The notes: generated by a model from the sequence alone, not told the origin. Shown: positions 1-12,747, numbered from the stretch's first letter. The stretch: DNA of 64,000 nt from Larix kaempferi (GCA_027924585.1 BSBM01001666.1:1191001-1255000), one strand, 5' to 3'. Numbers and translations are program-made.

Positions 1-585
1 AATCTCATTGTGCACCATCACTATGTGGACCATCCTTTACCTTCCAGGTAGCACTTTCGTCACATTTTATGCCTTTCGTAAAACTGACATAACTTTAACA
101 TCCATAGCTTATTTTCAATATCGTTTTTTTTAACTAACTAATTTTTTGAGACTCCTTTTCGTCTAGACTATTAGCTTCTAATTTTGAAGTTTGCAATTCA
201 AAGTGATGCCATGCTTTCTATTACTAACTAATTCTCATGGAAATCTTGTATGGATTATGTACAATGAAGTAAAGGACTTTTCTCGATTACTTTGGAAAAA
301 GAAACTGCCCCCACTTATGCCTCAAAGAAATCCAAATGAGAGAATAAAAATGATGAAGCACGTGGATTAATGGGAATGTTAATATCTATTGATTTATAGT
401 TTCACCTTGAAGGAGTTGCAAACTAGATGACTATTGGACACAATTAAAAAACATATTTGGCAAACATAATGAGATTTGAGCTCATCAACTTGACAACCAA
501 TTGATTGTTTTAAATCTTAATGATTACTCCCTCATTGAAGACTATCTATCTAAATTCAAAACACATAAAATATTATTTGAAGAAT
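1..585 (+). mobile_element. Old Ty1/copia element, 5' part (gag, UBN2-type), cut at the window edge
   Basis: Degenerate coding sequence for a copia gag polyprotein. Readable pieces include a segment near 348-400 (DEARGLMGMLISIDL) and one near 500-585 (LNDYSLIEDYLSKF, then THKILFEE), typical of UBN2 gag domains of plant copia elements. Stops and frame changes interrupt it. The reading frame stops at a TSD (agaat, 581-585) and resumes at 38614 with YKIFKKDVQSIYV, so this is one gag gene cut by the 38-kb gypsy insertion. A diverged copy of 1-530 lies at 57329-57850. The element start, its 5' LTR and its PBS lie outside the window. Confidence 0.75.
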
Positions 586-701
586 TGTCAGAGGAGCCTG
601 GTTGACCAACCAACTAGGTCCTCCTCACCGACAAGAGATTAGTCGGCTCAATTGACCAAGTTGGTTAGGCCAACTGACCAGACTGTTAGGAAGTTATAAC
701 T
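586..701 (+). repeat. Gypsy 5' LTR, first part
   Basis: Aligns with 38279 to about 38393 of the 3' LTR (shared aggagcct, taggtcctc, agagatta, ttataact). It is interrupted after taact (697-701) by the nested LTR element and continues at 16141. The first ~110 bp of both LTRs are rich in short inverted motifs of the type gaccaac/gttggt. Confidence 0.85.
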
Positions 702-1631
702 TGTTACACCTAAAATCTACTCATCATCAGATTCAGTGTATACATCCCTGAAGTCACCTGGACCAAGTATTCATCTGGGAGGATTTGCACTCAATCCTGC
801 AATCTTCTGAGAGGTCGTCGCAGGTTGCACACTAGAAACATGCAATGTCGCAGTCTGCTCCACTGCAGGGTGCGACGAGGTCTGTTAATGGGCAAAAATA
901 GCCTATTCGAGATCCTTCTCGAAACTTGCTCATTTGGGACGTTATCCCTGACCTCCAGGAGAGCTGGTACTCGACCCCTAACCTTTTGGGAAGATCCCCT
1001 ATTTCTCTCCTACCATCTCTCAACCTACCCTATCCACTTAGTCCTATATAAGTGAGGCTCACTCCCATACCAAAGGGAGGAAGGCTATGGTATCTACATG
1101 CTAGTGAAATCTATCTTAGGAGGAAGACTATGGTATCTACATGCTGGTGAAATATCTCTTAGAACACCTTCACTCACCTCTTGGAGAATTCATGCTTCCT
1201 TGGAAGGGCTTGGCAATTGGATTGTGTGGAGAAGGGCTATTACGTTAAGTCATTGGTTGTAGTTCTATATCTCTATCATGTACTCCTCTATTTGCAGTAA
1301 TACAAATTCTTTCCATCAATATCACTCTTACATGTGATGATGTTGTGTTGTTTACCTACTTAACTGTTTACATAGATCTCTTATTGTATAGATGCTCTTT
1401 ACTCGTTTCTCTTTTCTGTGTCTTGACAAATCTTGCAGCTTGGATCTGACGACCATGGGAAGTGGAGCAACATTCAGGAGAAAGGATAGCGAATCAAAGA
1501 GGTAAGACATCTAGCACTTGATCCTTAAGTAGATCTAGGAAACGTGTTTGTAGTCTGTTCTATTTGTTCTAGAATCGCATTGAGCTAGGGAGATCCGGCT
1601 CGCCTCCGGTCGAGTGGATTGTCTGGTAACA
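702..1631 (+). repeat. 5' LTR of the non-autonomous element
   Basis: 930 bp, matching 15206-16135 along its full length. It begins tgttacaccta and ends tctggtaaca. The sequence just after it (1632 on) does not resemble the tRNA-Met primer site used by the copia elements here, and I could not assign a primer tRNA. Confidence 0.93.
1045..1052 (+). promoter_or_regulatory. TATA-like box in LTR
   Basis: The sequence tatataag lies in the middle of the 930-bp LTR and is preserved in the 3' LTR (near 15549). It is a plausible core promoter for the element. No experimental start site can be inferred. Confidence 0.5.
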
Positions 1632-3783
1632 AATCTGGAGACCATACTGGGGAGTATTCTTCTTTAGTGATCGTTAATTTGAGTCATTTTTAGTTGATTA
1701 CTTGTCACAAGCCTTGTTGTCATTGCTTTTGCCATTTTCCTTCTTAGGATTGATTCCATTGTCAGATCTTCATCCTTTGAGTTTATACAACTCAGTTTCA
1801 AACCTATTGGTGGTTCATTATTAGGAGATCTGATTCATTTTTGAATCTAGAACTCGCCTGTCGCACCTGGGCAGTGAAAACAGAGCGACACTGTGTTTTT
1901 ATGGGTCTTTGTTCTTTGACTGTTACTTGCTCGTCGTGTCCTGTTCATTGGTAGATTGCGACATTGTCGCAGATCTCGTGCAGGTAAACTGCGACGCCGC
2001 ACTGTCTGCAAAGCCAAAGTGCGTCGATTTGTCGAGACTTAGCATATAGGCATCCATCCTCGTGTTTGACAGTCTGAGCCTTGTTTTGATGTATGAACTC
2101 CCTCTATGCTGCAACATCCAGCCAGAGATCCCATTTTGATTTGTGTGTTGAGAGTTTGGTTTCATTTGGATTGACTTTGGGTTCCGCTTTGGACAAGTTT
2201 GAAATTGGTAGTGGTGTATACTTTTGTCTCCCCCACCTTCATCCATTCACTCTTGCTTTCCCTTCCTTCCATCCCTGATTTGATCATTGCAATGGATCAC
2301 CTTCCAGACCTCATCTACTTTTGTTTTGAGCTTTGCTTGCTTAGTGTGCTTGCTGCTGCTTCATTTTGAGTTAAGAGTGTCTTTTTGCTTGGCAGAGTGC
2401 TTATCTTTTCTTGAGTTTTCTGAGTGTGTGAATGCTGCGAGTAGCATTTTCTTTTCAGTCATTTAGATCTGAAAGCAAAAGTTGTCTTCAAGTTTATTGC
2501 TTTGATACATCCATTGAAAGATTAAAAGTGCTTCTCTCCCATTGTTTCTCAAAAATTTATTGAAGAAAGATCATTGTGCATTGGAATGTTTTGGAAAAGA
2601 TGAATGGAAATATGATTGATTGTGTTTTTCTTGAATTATGAATTATTCATCTTCTTGAAAATCTCTAGTACATTTCGTTTTTTCTCAAAAGTTGTTTCCA
2701 TGCTAGGGAAAGATAGGTGCATTTTTTTTATTTTTGTTGCCTTTAGATCATTGAAAAGAGAAAGTGAAAAGCTTGCATTTTCCGTTTCAGAATCCTCTCA
2801 TCACTTTACTTAGTGTTGTTTTGATTTGAAAAAGAAAAGAAAAGAAAAAATGCTTTGATTTGGATAGTAGTGTTGCATACGTTTGTGTGTTTCATTGGAA
2901 AAAGAAAAGAGTACTTTCATTGTCGAATTTGTTTGCATTGGGAATTGTGTTGCATTGAGTTTGTTTTGGCAATACCATTGGAAAAAGCTTTCTCCTTACC
3001 ATAGGTAGAATTCATCTAAAGATAAGAATATTTCGTGCATGTAGCTAGGGCTTGCATTCTGTTTCCGATTATGTACTCACCTCATGCATCCACCTAACCG
3101 TATAAGATCAAATTAACGCTATATTAGGTTAAAATCATTTAGTAACTGTGTGTAAGTTAGAGACGTGTTCCGGTGTCTTTAAGCGTGGCAGCTATCGTTA
3201 TTTGCGAGCACTATAGTCCGGGGGTATTGTAGTCTTCCACATACATCGGTATATCGAGCTCCTTCACGTACCCACCAAGCACCATAATCCGTACTTGGCG
3301 TATATCGAAGGGTGTATCACGTACTCGACACGTATATCGGAAGGTATCATGCCAACAACTATGCATTAGACAACACCATTACGGATTTGAGCTCCCACGT
3401 ACCTTGCGTATATCGGGAGACACCATTAGGATTCCTGAAACCAACTGAGTTAACCATTTGGCCATCTTGGCAAAGCAATACACCAAGAACAGCACTCGGG
3501 GAGATTAGCATGCACGTACTGTCTAGGTAGTCGGGTATGCAGGCAAGGGTACAGTCCCAATCCTCCTTGTCGCATTGTTGGACCCTGTAGTATATCGCGG
3601 TTTGTGATGCCTTGATAATCCCATGAGGTTCCAGACTTTGAATCCACTCCTATTCACACAGTTTGCTTGTTGCTTTTAGACTTGAGTAGTGCTTTGACTT
3701 GTATGGTACTTTAGAGACTCTTAGGAAGTCTAGATATGGGAGACTCTTCTGGGACTACCAACTAAGGCACCCCTTTCCAAGGT
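1632..3783 (+). other. Long untranslated leader of the non-autonomous element
   Basis: There is no credible coding sequence, only short ORFs. Positions 1860-2040 contain recurring gcgac/gtcgc motifs, which also occur in the LTR near 810-880. Positions 3060-3700 are clearly homologous, in reverse orientation, to 62140-62770. Shared blocks include gtctttaagcgtggcag, cattagacaacaccat, gatttgagctcccacgtacc, ttgataatccc and gaggttccag. Within this block short units resembling cacgta followed by tatatcg recur several times. Confidence 0.75.
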
Positions 3784-5220
3784 ATGCCATTTGTTATTCC
3801 CCCTTGTGGAATTGTTGTTCCTCCCTTTATGGCTATGTTGAGTCTTCCTGGATTGACGATAGGATTACCGGTATGGTTATTCTCCAATCCGGTTACGCCA
3901 AGTGCACCAATCGTGTCGGACCTAGGTCCTTCACCACATGAGCATCAATCTCATGATGACCCTTCTCCTTCTCTGTCGAAAGTTGAATCGGATTCCATCT
4001 CTTCCTCTTCTCCTACTGAAAACTCTGATGTTAGTAAGAAGGCTGGTGTGAAGAAGAAGAAAGGGAAGATTAAAAAGAAGAAAGATAAGAAAGAGACCAA
4101 GCGTCGACCATTTGCCTCTAATGGCACTCATTCTATGAGAACACCTCGTAAGCCAAAGTTCCCTTGCAAACTTTGCAAGGGTGATCACCTTCTCAAGAGT
4201 TGTCCCGGTCTTTCCCGTGTGTCAGAAGTGTGGTCTAAAAAACCAAAACCGCTTGTATCGTCAACCTCTAACCATCATATTGATGATACTCCCTCGACCA
4301 GTGACCCATTGGTGACGGGTCGGAAGGGTAGAGCTGCATACCCTTGTTGGATATGCAAGGGCTTGCATCGTATTTACCTTTGTCCAAGCATGGATGAAGC
4401 TTCACGGTGGTTGGAAGATATTACTAGTTCTCAACAGGTGCTTCCAACAAGCGATAATAAGTTGTCCCTTGATCCCTCGCTGGTTGACCAAGTGATCAAT
4501 TCAGTTTCATCTGTAATTGATCCCACTCTTCCTTCCGAGAGTGAAGTGATCGAGTCGTTGCCATCTCCACTCAATCCCGCTCTTTCATTGGAGAAAGTCC
4601 AGACTGAAGCAGTCACCATGACACAACCTTCGTCTCATTCTTATCTTCCGAGTGAGAGTGAATTGGAAACCGCTGATGTTTTCATAGTCAGTTCAGAATG
4701 TCCTAGGCAAGGGGAAACCCCGTCCATTTCTACAGGACCCCCTCCAAGTACTGAGGTCATTTCCTTTGATTGGAATGGTCTAACAGAATCTCGTCTTCCT
4801 TCGAGTATTCCTTTTCAAATATCTGTAGGAGTTTTCGATAAAGAAATCTTTCGTACGATACTTGATGAGGGAGATTTTGTTAGTATTTTATCCTCAATCG
4901 CATGGCAAGCTCTAGGTTCTCCTCAGCTTGTGTCAGTAACTGACCATATTTTGGCTTTTAATAGAAGGTCTACCGGACCTTTGGGGATTCTCCCATAGTT
5001 ACCTGTCACGTTGAGAGGTAAAACTGTTTATGTTGATGTCATGGTTGTCCAAGGTCCTTTAGATTTCAATATGCTCCTTGGACATGATTATGTCTATGCT
5101 ATGAAAGCCGTCATGTCCACACTCTTTCGAGTGATGTATTTTCCCGATGATGGGAGGATTGTGACCATTGATCAGCTTTCCTACGTGACACCCACTCATC
5201 ATATGACTCCTAGTCATTAG
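3784..5220 (+). CDS. Zinc-knuckle plus aspartic-protease ORF of the non-autonomous element, one in-frame stop
   Basis: An open frame of 404 codons (3784-4998) is followed after one TAG (4996-4998) by the same frame to 5220, so the ancestral protein was about 478 residues. Residues ~90-115 are Lys-rich. Two zinc knuckles follow: one near residues 128-140 (CKLCKGDHLLKSC) and one near 188-200 (CWICKGLHRIYLC). Both have spacing CX2CX3HX4C, one residue shorter than the usual CX2CX4HX4C. A Ser/Pro/Glu-rich linker leads to a retropepsin-like domain from about residue 340. Its active-site motif reads DEGDFVSILSS, with DEG where DSG or DTG is usual, and near residue 422 FNMLLGHDYVYAM matches the family's C-terminal strand. 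No capsid (gag) domain is recognisable. The start is the first ATG after the leader; nothing upstream in frame is open. Likely a virus-like-particle or RNA-binding/protease protein, inactive as it stands. Confidence 0.75.
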
Positions 5221-5274
5221 AATTCCCTAATGTTCCACATGTTTTAGTGGTTTCTTCCCCCTGAGGATGGGGGG

Positions 5275-6563
5275 TACGAGCACGGTTTATGTTATGTTTC
5301 AAGCTCGTTAAAAAATGAAACCAACCTTTAAGCAAAGTTTCTCTTTGATTTCAAGCTTGCATAAAAATGAAACCATTTCACATGCGCATAGTTCCCGTTC
5401 TATGTCAAGCTCATTAAAAAATGAAATAGGTTCCTATGAGCATGGTTTATGTTATGTTTCAAGCTCGTTAAAAAATGAAACCAACCACCCTAGCATAGTT
5501 TACCTTTGGTTTCAATCTTGCATAAAAATGAAACCAATCCACTGGAGCATAGTTTTATTCTATTTTAAGCTCGTTAAAAAATGAAATAGACCCCTCTAAG
5601 AAAAGTTTACCTTTGGTTTCAAGCTTGCATAAAAATGAAACCATCCACTCGAGCATAGTTTTATTCCATTTCAAGCTCGTTAAAAAATAAGATGGGCCCC
5701 CTCGAGCATAGTTTTATTCCATTTCAAGCTCGTTAAAAAATAAGATGGCCCCCCTCAAGCATAGTTAGTGTCTATTTCAAGCTTGTGTAAAAATGAAATA
5801 GATCTCCCTCCCTTCGGTTCGAGTCTCTCGCTACAGTTAGAATTTCAACCTTCATTTCATTTGATTCTCGTTTCCCCCTCTTGGTGAACATTTTCATATT
5901 AGTATCCAGGTTGGTAGTTGGGTTAGCAAGTATCATTTTTAGGTGAAATGAAGCTTGGGGGGCATGCCACATGTCGTACCGTCAGCAATCATGTTGAGGG
6001 AACACTACCAGTTTAAGCCGCTAGCAATCATGCTGGGAGCATTTACCAACCTCTGGGCATCATGTTGGGAAGGAACTCGTCAATGGACCTATGAGCATAG
6101 TTCCCTTTCTATGTCAAGCTCATTAAAAAATGAAATAGGGTCCTACGAGTAGAGTTCTAATCTTGTGTCAAGCTCGTTAAAAAATGAAACATATCCTTTC
6201 CCTTTGAGTCGAGTCTCCTCATAGACTTAGTACCTGAACCTTCTTTTAACCCGCCTATGCCTTAGGCGGATGAAATGAAGCTTGGGGGCATGTCTTCAAC
6301 CTCTGGAAGTTACATTGAAGTCAACTCGATCGCCTCTCCACACCACGTTGGAGCTAAGTCACTTACTTCTAGCAATCATGCTGGGGGCACACCCCAACCT
6401 ATGGATGCCATGTTGGGAAAAAGTCTACCATTGGGAACATTTTCGAGCATACTTTCCTTTCTTAGGTTTCGAGCTCATTAAACCATGAAAATTATCCTGA
6501 GCATAGTTCATTTTCTGTTACAAGCTCATTAAAAAATGAAGCAGACATCATGAGCATTCTTCC
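5275..6563 (+). repeat. Tandem hairpin array, left half
   Basis: About 14 degenerate units of roughly 53 bp, each centred on caagctcgttaaaaaatgaa or a variant. In most units the bases before the core pair with those after it: gtttca/tgaaac (5296-5321), ttggtttca/tgaaaccaa (5508-5537), tctatttca/tgaaataga (near 5770-5803). Units differ in stem sequence but keep pairing. Two stretches of other sequence (about 5805-6085 and 6200-6450) interrupt the array, both with a recurring gcatgc...gcttgggg...gcaatcatgctggg motif. The array is cut at 6563 by copia A and resumes at 13317. Confidence 0.75.
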
Positions 6564-7116
6564 TGTTAAGATTTAATATGCTAAGACAGAAAATAGCAGC
6601 ATTACATTCCATTTCACAATAATAGCATATACAGGATCACTGAAGAAACAACAAGCACAGCATAAACATAAGAGACAGAGATTTATCCTAGGAAACCCTC
6701 ATGGGGTAGAAAACCCATCAAAGCTTCCTCAATATAGATGACCAGCAATATACAAAGATGAAACCCTGAGACATGATCTCCTCCTCCACAATAGCAGACC
6801 TCTCCTCCACAAGTGCGCTATCCTCAAGTGAGTGAGTGTATCAAATGAGGAACACACCTCCTCTATTTATACACTACTCTGATATGTATTTTACACAAGT
6901 ACATGTAGGCTCGTATTTAACCATTAGGTTAAATACCCCATTATAACTGACTGGGCCGACCCCCACATGGTGGGTCTAATAACCCTAGTTACCACACCCA
7001 ACTCGGAGGAATAAACATCTCCGGATTTATAGTATAATCACATCGGAGGTATGGAACATCTCCGGAATAAATAATATACAAATATAATATTCTTTGAAGT
7101 TACAATATTTTAACAC
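6564..7116 (-). repeat. Copia A 3' LTR (left end on plus strand)
   Basis: Matches 12760-13311. On the minus strand it starts tgttaaaatattgtaac and ends in cttaaca. It contains a TATA-like tatttata (6864-6871, reverse complement tataaata), duplicating the promoter of the other LTR. Confidence 0.93.
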
Positions 7117-7134
7117 TCCCCCTTAACGAGAAGG
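7117..7134 (-). promoter_or_regulatory. Polypurine tract of copia A
   Basis: On the minus strand the sequence reads cttctcgttaagggggag immediately before the 3' LTR. The same tract precedes the 3' LTR of copy B (26585-26602). It is the expected plus-strand primer for reverse transcription. Confidence 0.8.
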
Positions 7135-7338
7135 ATATTATAACAGTATCTGCACGAGCAAGGAGTCATCAACATCATACATGATACATCTATAAATCAT
7201 TGGAAGCTTTCTCAACATCATCAGTAACTCAAGCAGTTACTGGAATATCTTCAATACTGGAACATCAACATCTTCAGTACTGAGTCTTTATCTTCTGCAG
7301 CACTTGAACAGCTACAACAACATCAACATCTGGATCCT

Positions 7339-7561
7339 CATGATCATTAGTATCGTCATCTCACGATCATTAGCATCGTCATCACACGATCATCAGCATC
7401 GTCATCACACGATCATCAGCATCGTCATCTCACGATCATCAGCATCGTCATCACACGATCATCAGCATCGTCATCTCACGATCATCAGCATCGTCATCAC
7501 ACAGCATCGTCATCACACGATCATCAGCATCGTCATCACACGATCGTCAGCATCGTCATCA
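7339..7561. repeat. 23-bp minisatellite in copia A
   Basis: About nine units of acgatcatcagcatcgtcat plus 3 bp, nearly perfect, in the element's 3' region. The corresponding place in copy B (26220-26400) has the same unit in a more diverged array. Confidence 0.85.
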
Positions 7562-7975
7562 ACACAGGTATCCATAACAATACAAGTATCCACATCATTA
7601 GTACAAGTATTCATGCCAATACAAGTATACATATCATCAATACAAGTATCCATACTGATACAAGTAATCATGTCATCAATACATGTATCCTACCGATACA
7701 AGTAACCACATCATCAATACAAGTATCCATACCGATACAAGTAACCACGTCATCAATACTAGTATCCTACCGATACAAGTAACCACATCATCAATACAAG
7801 TATCCTACCGATACAAGTAACCACATCATCGATACAAGTAACCACATCGTCAATACAAGTATCCTACCGATACAAGTAACCACATCATCAATACAAGTAT
7901 CCATACCGATACAAGTAAGCACATCATCAATACAAGTATCCATACCGATACAAGTAACCACATCATTATAAAAAA
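7562..7975. repeat. 39-bp minisatellite in copia A
   Basis: Units of about 39 bp (some 33-36 bp by internal loss) built on tacaagtatccataccgata and caagtaaccacatcatcaa. The same 39-bp unit recurs in copy B at 25975-26220 with several substitutions. Confidence 0.85.
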
Positions 7976-7979
7976 AAAA

Positions 7980-8510
7980 TCACTTTCTCGGAGACCATTC
8001 GTCTACGGATCAATTCAGGGACCAAAGTCCAGGGATGATACAATCCCCACTTCTCGGAGACCACACGTCTACGGATCAATTCAGGGACCGAAGTCCGGGG
8101 ATGATACAATCCCCACTTCTCGGAGACCACACGTCTACGGATCAATTCAGGGACCGAAGTCCGGGGATGATACAATCCCCACTTCTCGGAGACCACACGT
8201 CTACGGATCAATTCAGGGACCGAAGTCCGGGGATGATACAATCCCCACTTCTCGGAGACCACACGTCTACGGATCAATTCAGGGACCGAAGTCCGGGGAT
8301 GATACAATCCCCACTTCTCGGAGACCACACGTCTACGGATCAATTCAGGGACCGAAGTCCAGGGATGATACAATCCCCACTTCTCGGAGACCACACGTCT
8401 ACGGATCAATTCAGGGACCGAAGTCCAGGGATGATACAATCCCTCTTCTTTCTCGGAGACACCTGTCTACGGCTCACTTTAGAACAAGTGTTCAAGGATG
8501 ATACAATCCT
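7980..8510. repeat. 66-bp minisatellite in copia A
   Basis: Seven near-identical 66-bp units containing ctcggagaccacacgtctac, then ggatcaattcagggaccgaa and ggggatgatacaatcccc. Because 66 is divisible by three, the array stays open on both strands; the apparent 157- and 212-codon ORFs are therefore artefacts. Copy B has related but longer units (25186-25440). Confidence 0.9.
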
Positions 8511-8745
8511 CACATGTATTCTCATCAATACAAGTACAAGTATCCTCAACCATACAAGTACATTAATCAATACATGTATCATCAAAAGTATGTATTCTTA
8601 CCAATACATCTTATCATCAAAAGCATGTATTCTCACCAATACATCTATCATCAAAAGCATGTATTCTTACTAATACATATAACATCAAAAGCATGTATAA
8701 GTAAAACTAAGTATTCTAAGTATACGAGTCCTAAATCTAAATATT
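8511..8745. repeat. About 34-bp minisatellite in copia A
   Basis: Four to five diverged units around tatcatcaaaagcatgtatt followed by cttaccaatacatc. No corresponding array was recognised in copy B. Confidence 0.75.
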
Positions 8746-8828
8746 TCTAAGTATCTAGGTGTAGAGAACAGGTTACCTCATCATCAACCTTGTTGTTCGA
8801 TGAGACAATCTCATCATCAGTGACTATA

Positions 8829-9850
8829 CTACTCCCCCTTTCGCGGAGGGTCCTTTTGAGCTACACCAAGCTTGTCTCGAAAGTATTCAAATTTCACTCG
8901 AGACAGAGGCTTGGTTAGTATGTTGGTAACTTCTTCACTTGAGGTAGAGGTTTGGTTAGTACATCGGTAACCTGTTACAAATTCAAACTTTATAGTTCCT
9001 TTCTGTGTCATATCTTGTTAGATCCCTATGATCTTTGACTTATCATCGAACACTGGATTCTATGTCATCTTGATACAACTCTATTTGTCACATAGGATCA
9101 CAGTTGGTTCTATCTCTAAGTCAAACAATCCTGAAGCCAAACTTCTTCACAACTAGCAGAGCAAACAACCATATATTCTGCTTGTGCTGAGAGCCACACT
9201 AGACTGCTTCCAGCTAAACCACGAGATCATGGCTAATCCCAGACAATAACATCCTCTTGATGTGTTCTTCTTGTCTGATACACTTTCTGCCCAATCAGCA
9301 TCTGAGTAGCCATCTGAAGTCATGATCTCCAAGATAGCACAGATCAAAGTCTATCGTATCCTTTAGGTGCCTCATCACATGCTTTGCAACTATCAGGTGA
9401 AAACATCTAGTTTCCACTAGATACTGACTCAAGGTATTCACAACAAAGCATATATCTAATCTAGTATATGTTAGATACATCAATGACCCAATAATTTGAC
9501 TGTACAGAGTTATATCCACTAACTCTGATGAGTTATCCCCTAACAACTTCAAGTTGGAATCCATAAGAGTGGCCATTCCAACACCTCAAGTCATATTTCT
9601 CATCATACTTTCCCTGGTTGAGAAATATTCCTTCTGAGCCTTGCAATACTTCCAGACCTAGGAAGTAAAGCATCAATTTGAGATCTTTCATTTTCATTTC
9701 TGCATTGAATGATCTTCTGCATATCTATCTGTGCCATCTCTCGTTAGATGGGTCTACTGATATGAGCCTCAATATCATTCGAACTCTGTGGTGAGTTCCT
9801 TCTTGCATCCATGTCATATGTGTATAGAAATCATATTCAACCTTGTAGCA
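8829..9850 (-). pseudogene. Copia A: end of reverse transcriptase and RNase H, broken
   Basis: Read on the minus strand. Pieces: a RT thumb/connection stretch (9295-9576) with SQIIGSLMYLTYTRLD and NTLSQYLVETR; RNase H (9153-9347) with SDADWAESVSDKKNTSRG and SWKQSSVALSTS; and the C-terminal tail (8829-9011) with TKPLSRVKFEYFRDKLG. These correspond to the last third of a copia pol. Frameshifts separate the pieces. No catalytic YVDD box is present, because everything upstream of the RT C-terminus is absent. Confidence 0.85.
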
Positions 9851-12747
9851 AAGGTTGAGATCCACATCACCCATGGTGATTATTAAGCTTATCAATTTAT
9901 TATCGATCCTAGGTACCTATACAGAACCTGATTCACACTTCTTCTTTAATTACACCATACTTGGAGCAAACATCTTGTCGTGATTCTCTTCCCCTTTCTA
10001 AGAGAATCTTCTATTCATGAGCCTTCTATATTTTGTTTGATTTGTAAATCTTCTTGTTTGAACATCCACCACTTGTACGGTGTCCATCATTCTTCATGAC
10101 CTTTCCTACAAATCAAAATTAAGTACATGATTAGTAATACTTCATAATCATCAAATCATATTGACATGATAACCTATTATGCATACAGATATCATTTACA
10201 TAGTGATGCAACTATTTTGACCAATACTTTGGCACAACACTTTCCCATATCCTGTATGCATACAGTGGCTATCTAGATGCCTTCCATCTCTACCAGAACA
10301 TACTATCGAGAGTGTGCACAACTCTCAGCATGTCAGCAAAGAGGTTTCATTCTAGACAAGCAACAATGGAATGTTTGTCCAACTTACCAATCATATGCAT
10401 ATTAGTAGTATACTATTCAATGTTCTATGAATATTTACACTCAGCATGATATATTATAGGAATACAAATATGCATACAACCTATTACAGGCAATATCATT
10501 TACTATTTAAAATAACAACTCAAATACTTATCTTTTATGTTTGTGTGGTTGCCTCCCGCTTGATCTTCTGTATGTCTTTTGAACTTCTATTCATTCTGTA
10601 CCACTGTGCATGTTCAAGTGTCATCCTCATGATCTCATACACAAACATACACCCATTAGTATGTTCTAAATGTTATCAAAACATTATAGTTCTAAATTCT
10701 TGAAAATGTATAGTCATGATTATAGTTAATAAACATTAGTATTCAAGATTTCAGGGAAGTATTCTTTTACTCATGCATATCATCAATCAAGATAAAAGAC
10801 ATAATATGCATAATCCCTTGATTACTAACTTTATGAATAAGCATAACCAATCATACCAAGTATACTTATATAAGGGATCCTAACACAAGGTAAGATTCAT
10901 GGGAAACATACCTGGATTAGTATACCTACTTAGTTATGTACAACATACCTAAACAATCTCTTCAATGATTTAGAGATCCTGAGCTAGAACCTGCATGTCT
11001 CATAGGTTAAGCATAATATAACAAAGTCATACATACCTTGTAAGTAGAACAAAGATTATGGATGAGTCTTTGTCTTCATGTTTTCATGGTCATGGAACCT
11101 GATTTGTCTTTTGTGATGTACGTGTATCTTGTTAGCAGACAACATCAACTTCACACAACATCATAATGCATTAGTACAATCATATAGCCCTAATCAATGA
11201 ATGTATTTGATCATTCACATGCATTCATACTGTTACTAGGGTGATAAGACAATTCTCACATTAATCAAGATTGTACTAATAAATAATATGAAGACAAACA
11301 CATCATAAACTTAATCAAGAATTAGATTTCAAGACATACCTGAGCCTCCTTAAGTCATACCTGTCGAGACTTCTTGTAGTCTTCTTATGTAAGGCCTTAG
11401 CCTCAACTCCCCCTGAAACTTGATCTGGAGCTTGATTAGGGTTTTCTAGAGAAACCCTAAAAATTCAATCTTTGACTTTCACACTTCTGAATGGATGAAA
11501 GAATATGTCTTGCTGAGCTGATCAAACTAGCATACTTCAATTTTGGAATTTCCAAAATTTGACCCCTCAAAATTGCCCTTGAAACTTCTGGATCTTCTGG
11601 ACAGGATCCCAAACTAGGGTTTGATGAAGCCCACCCTTCTGCCCAAACAAAAGGTTCGATCCAAGGCTCTAAACTCTTATTTTTCTTAGGAGTTTCCAGC
11701 CGTGGTTACAGACTTCAAAAATTCCAACTTTTGCTGAAGCCCTAATTTTCCATCTTTCCGATCAAAATCCCGAACTGGGGTTTGATCAAGCCCGGTCTTC
11801 CACCCAACCAAAAAATTTGATCTTGGTCTCTAAATTTCAATTTTCCTGAGTAGCATTCAGCCGTGGACTCCGATTCCAAAAATTCTAACTTTCTCCGAAA
11901 CCCTAAATTTCGGAAGCCATGAATAAAGGTGCTCGAAAAATAATTCTGTTTTGACAGAAATATGCACCTGATTGTTTCTGCTATAACTCTGAAATTTTTG
12001 CTCCACAGGCTCTAAAAACCTTTTTCTGCAGTAGCCTGACCTATCATCTTTCCATCCTGACAGGTCTGACCTCAATTGGATTTTCTGAGAGAGAGTTATG
12101 CCAAGTGTCGCAACGTGACCTGTTTATGGGATAAAACAGTAGAGCGAACTTGTACGGCGTGCCACGTGTCACTGTTTGAACTTCGGCCTCTGAAAACTTT
12201 TCCTGAGATAGCTCGCCCTGTTTTCTTTCCAGCTTGACAGGTCTGACCTCAATTGGAATCTCTGAGAGAGAGTTATGCCAAGTGTCGCAACGTGACCTGT
12301 TTATGGGATAAAATAGGAGAGCGAACTTGTACGGCATGCCACGTGTCACTGGTTCACCTTCGGCCTCTGAAAAATTTTCCTGAGATAGTACAGTCTGTGT
12401 ACTACCTGTCACTTTTTATGAAATTTAATTTGGAGCTTCCTAGCCCAAGTTATGACCTTTTTTCCAAGGTTACCTGATTTTGACTGAGATCTGGAAGAGG
12501 CAGAAACCCTAACTTGTACTGATCATAACTCATAAAGTACAATGAATCTGATGGTGCCCTTTGGACACAAGGTACCTGGGGATGTTATCTTTGACCTGTA
12601 AACTTTTCAGACCCTGAACCTTCGCAGAAATGGATTTATAGCGAAAGTTACACGAAGATTGGTTTTTGCTATGTAAAACCCTAACCTTCAAATTATCGTA
12701 AGTAAAGCAAGTGTCGTAAGTGCCATACCTTGTCTTCCTTCAGGTCA
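9851..12747 (-). other. Copia A 5' internal region, apparently non-coding
   Basis: About 2.9 kb between the primer site and the RT relic, homologous in reverse to 21300-24000 of copy B. It contains no gag, protease or integrase similarity that I can read. A 178-bp segment is tandemly duplicated at about 12060-12412 but is single in copy B (21650-21830). Confidence 0.7.

Noticed and set aside
7966-8673. Long open frames on both strands across the 66-bp array
   Set aside because: The period is divisible by three, so a stop-free unit stays open indefinitely; no domain or codon signal, and the array lies in the non-coding 3' region of copia A.
7562-8745. CRISPR-like spaced repeats
   Set aside because: Units are contiguous minisatellites without unique spacers, in plant nuclear DNA inside a retrotransposon.
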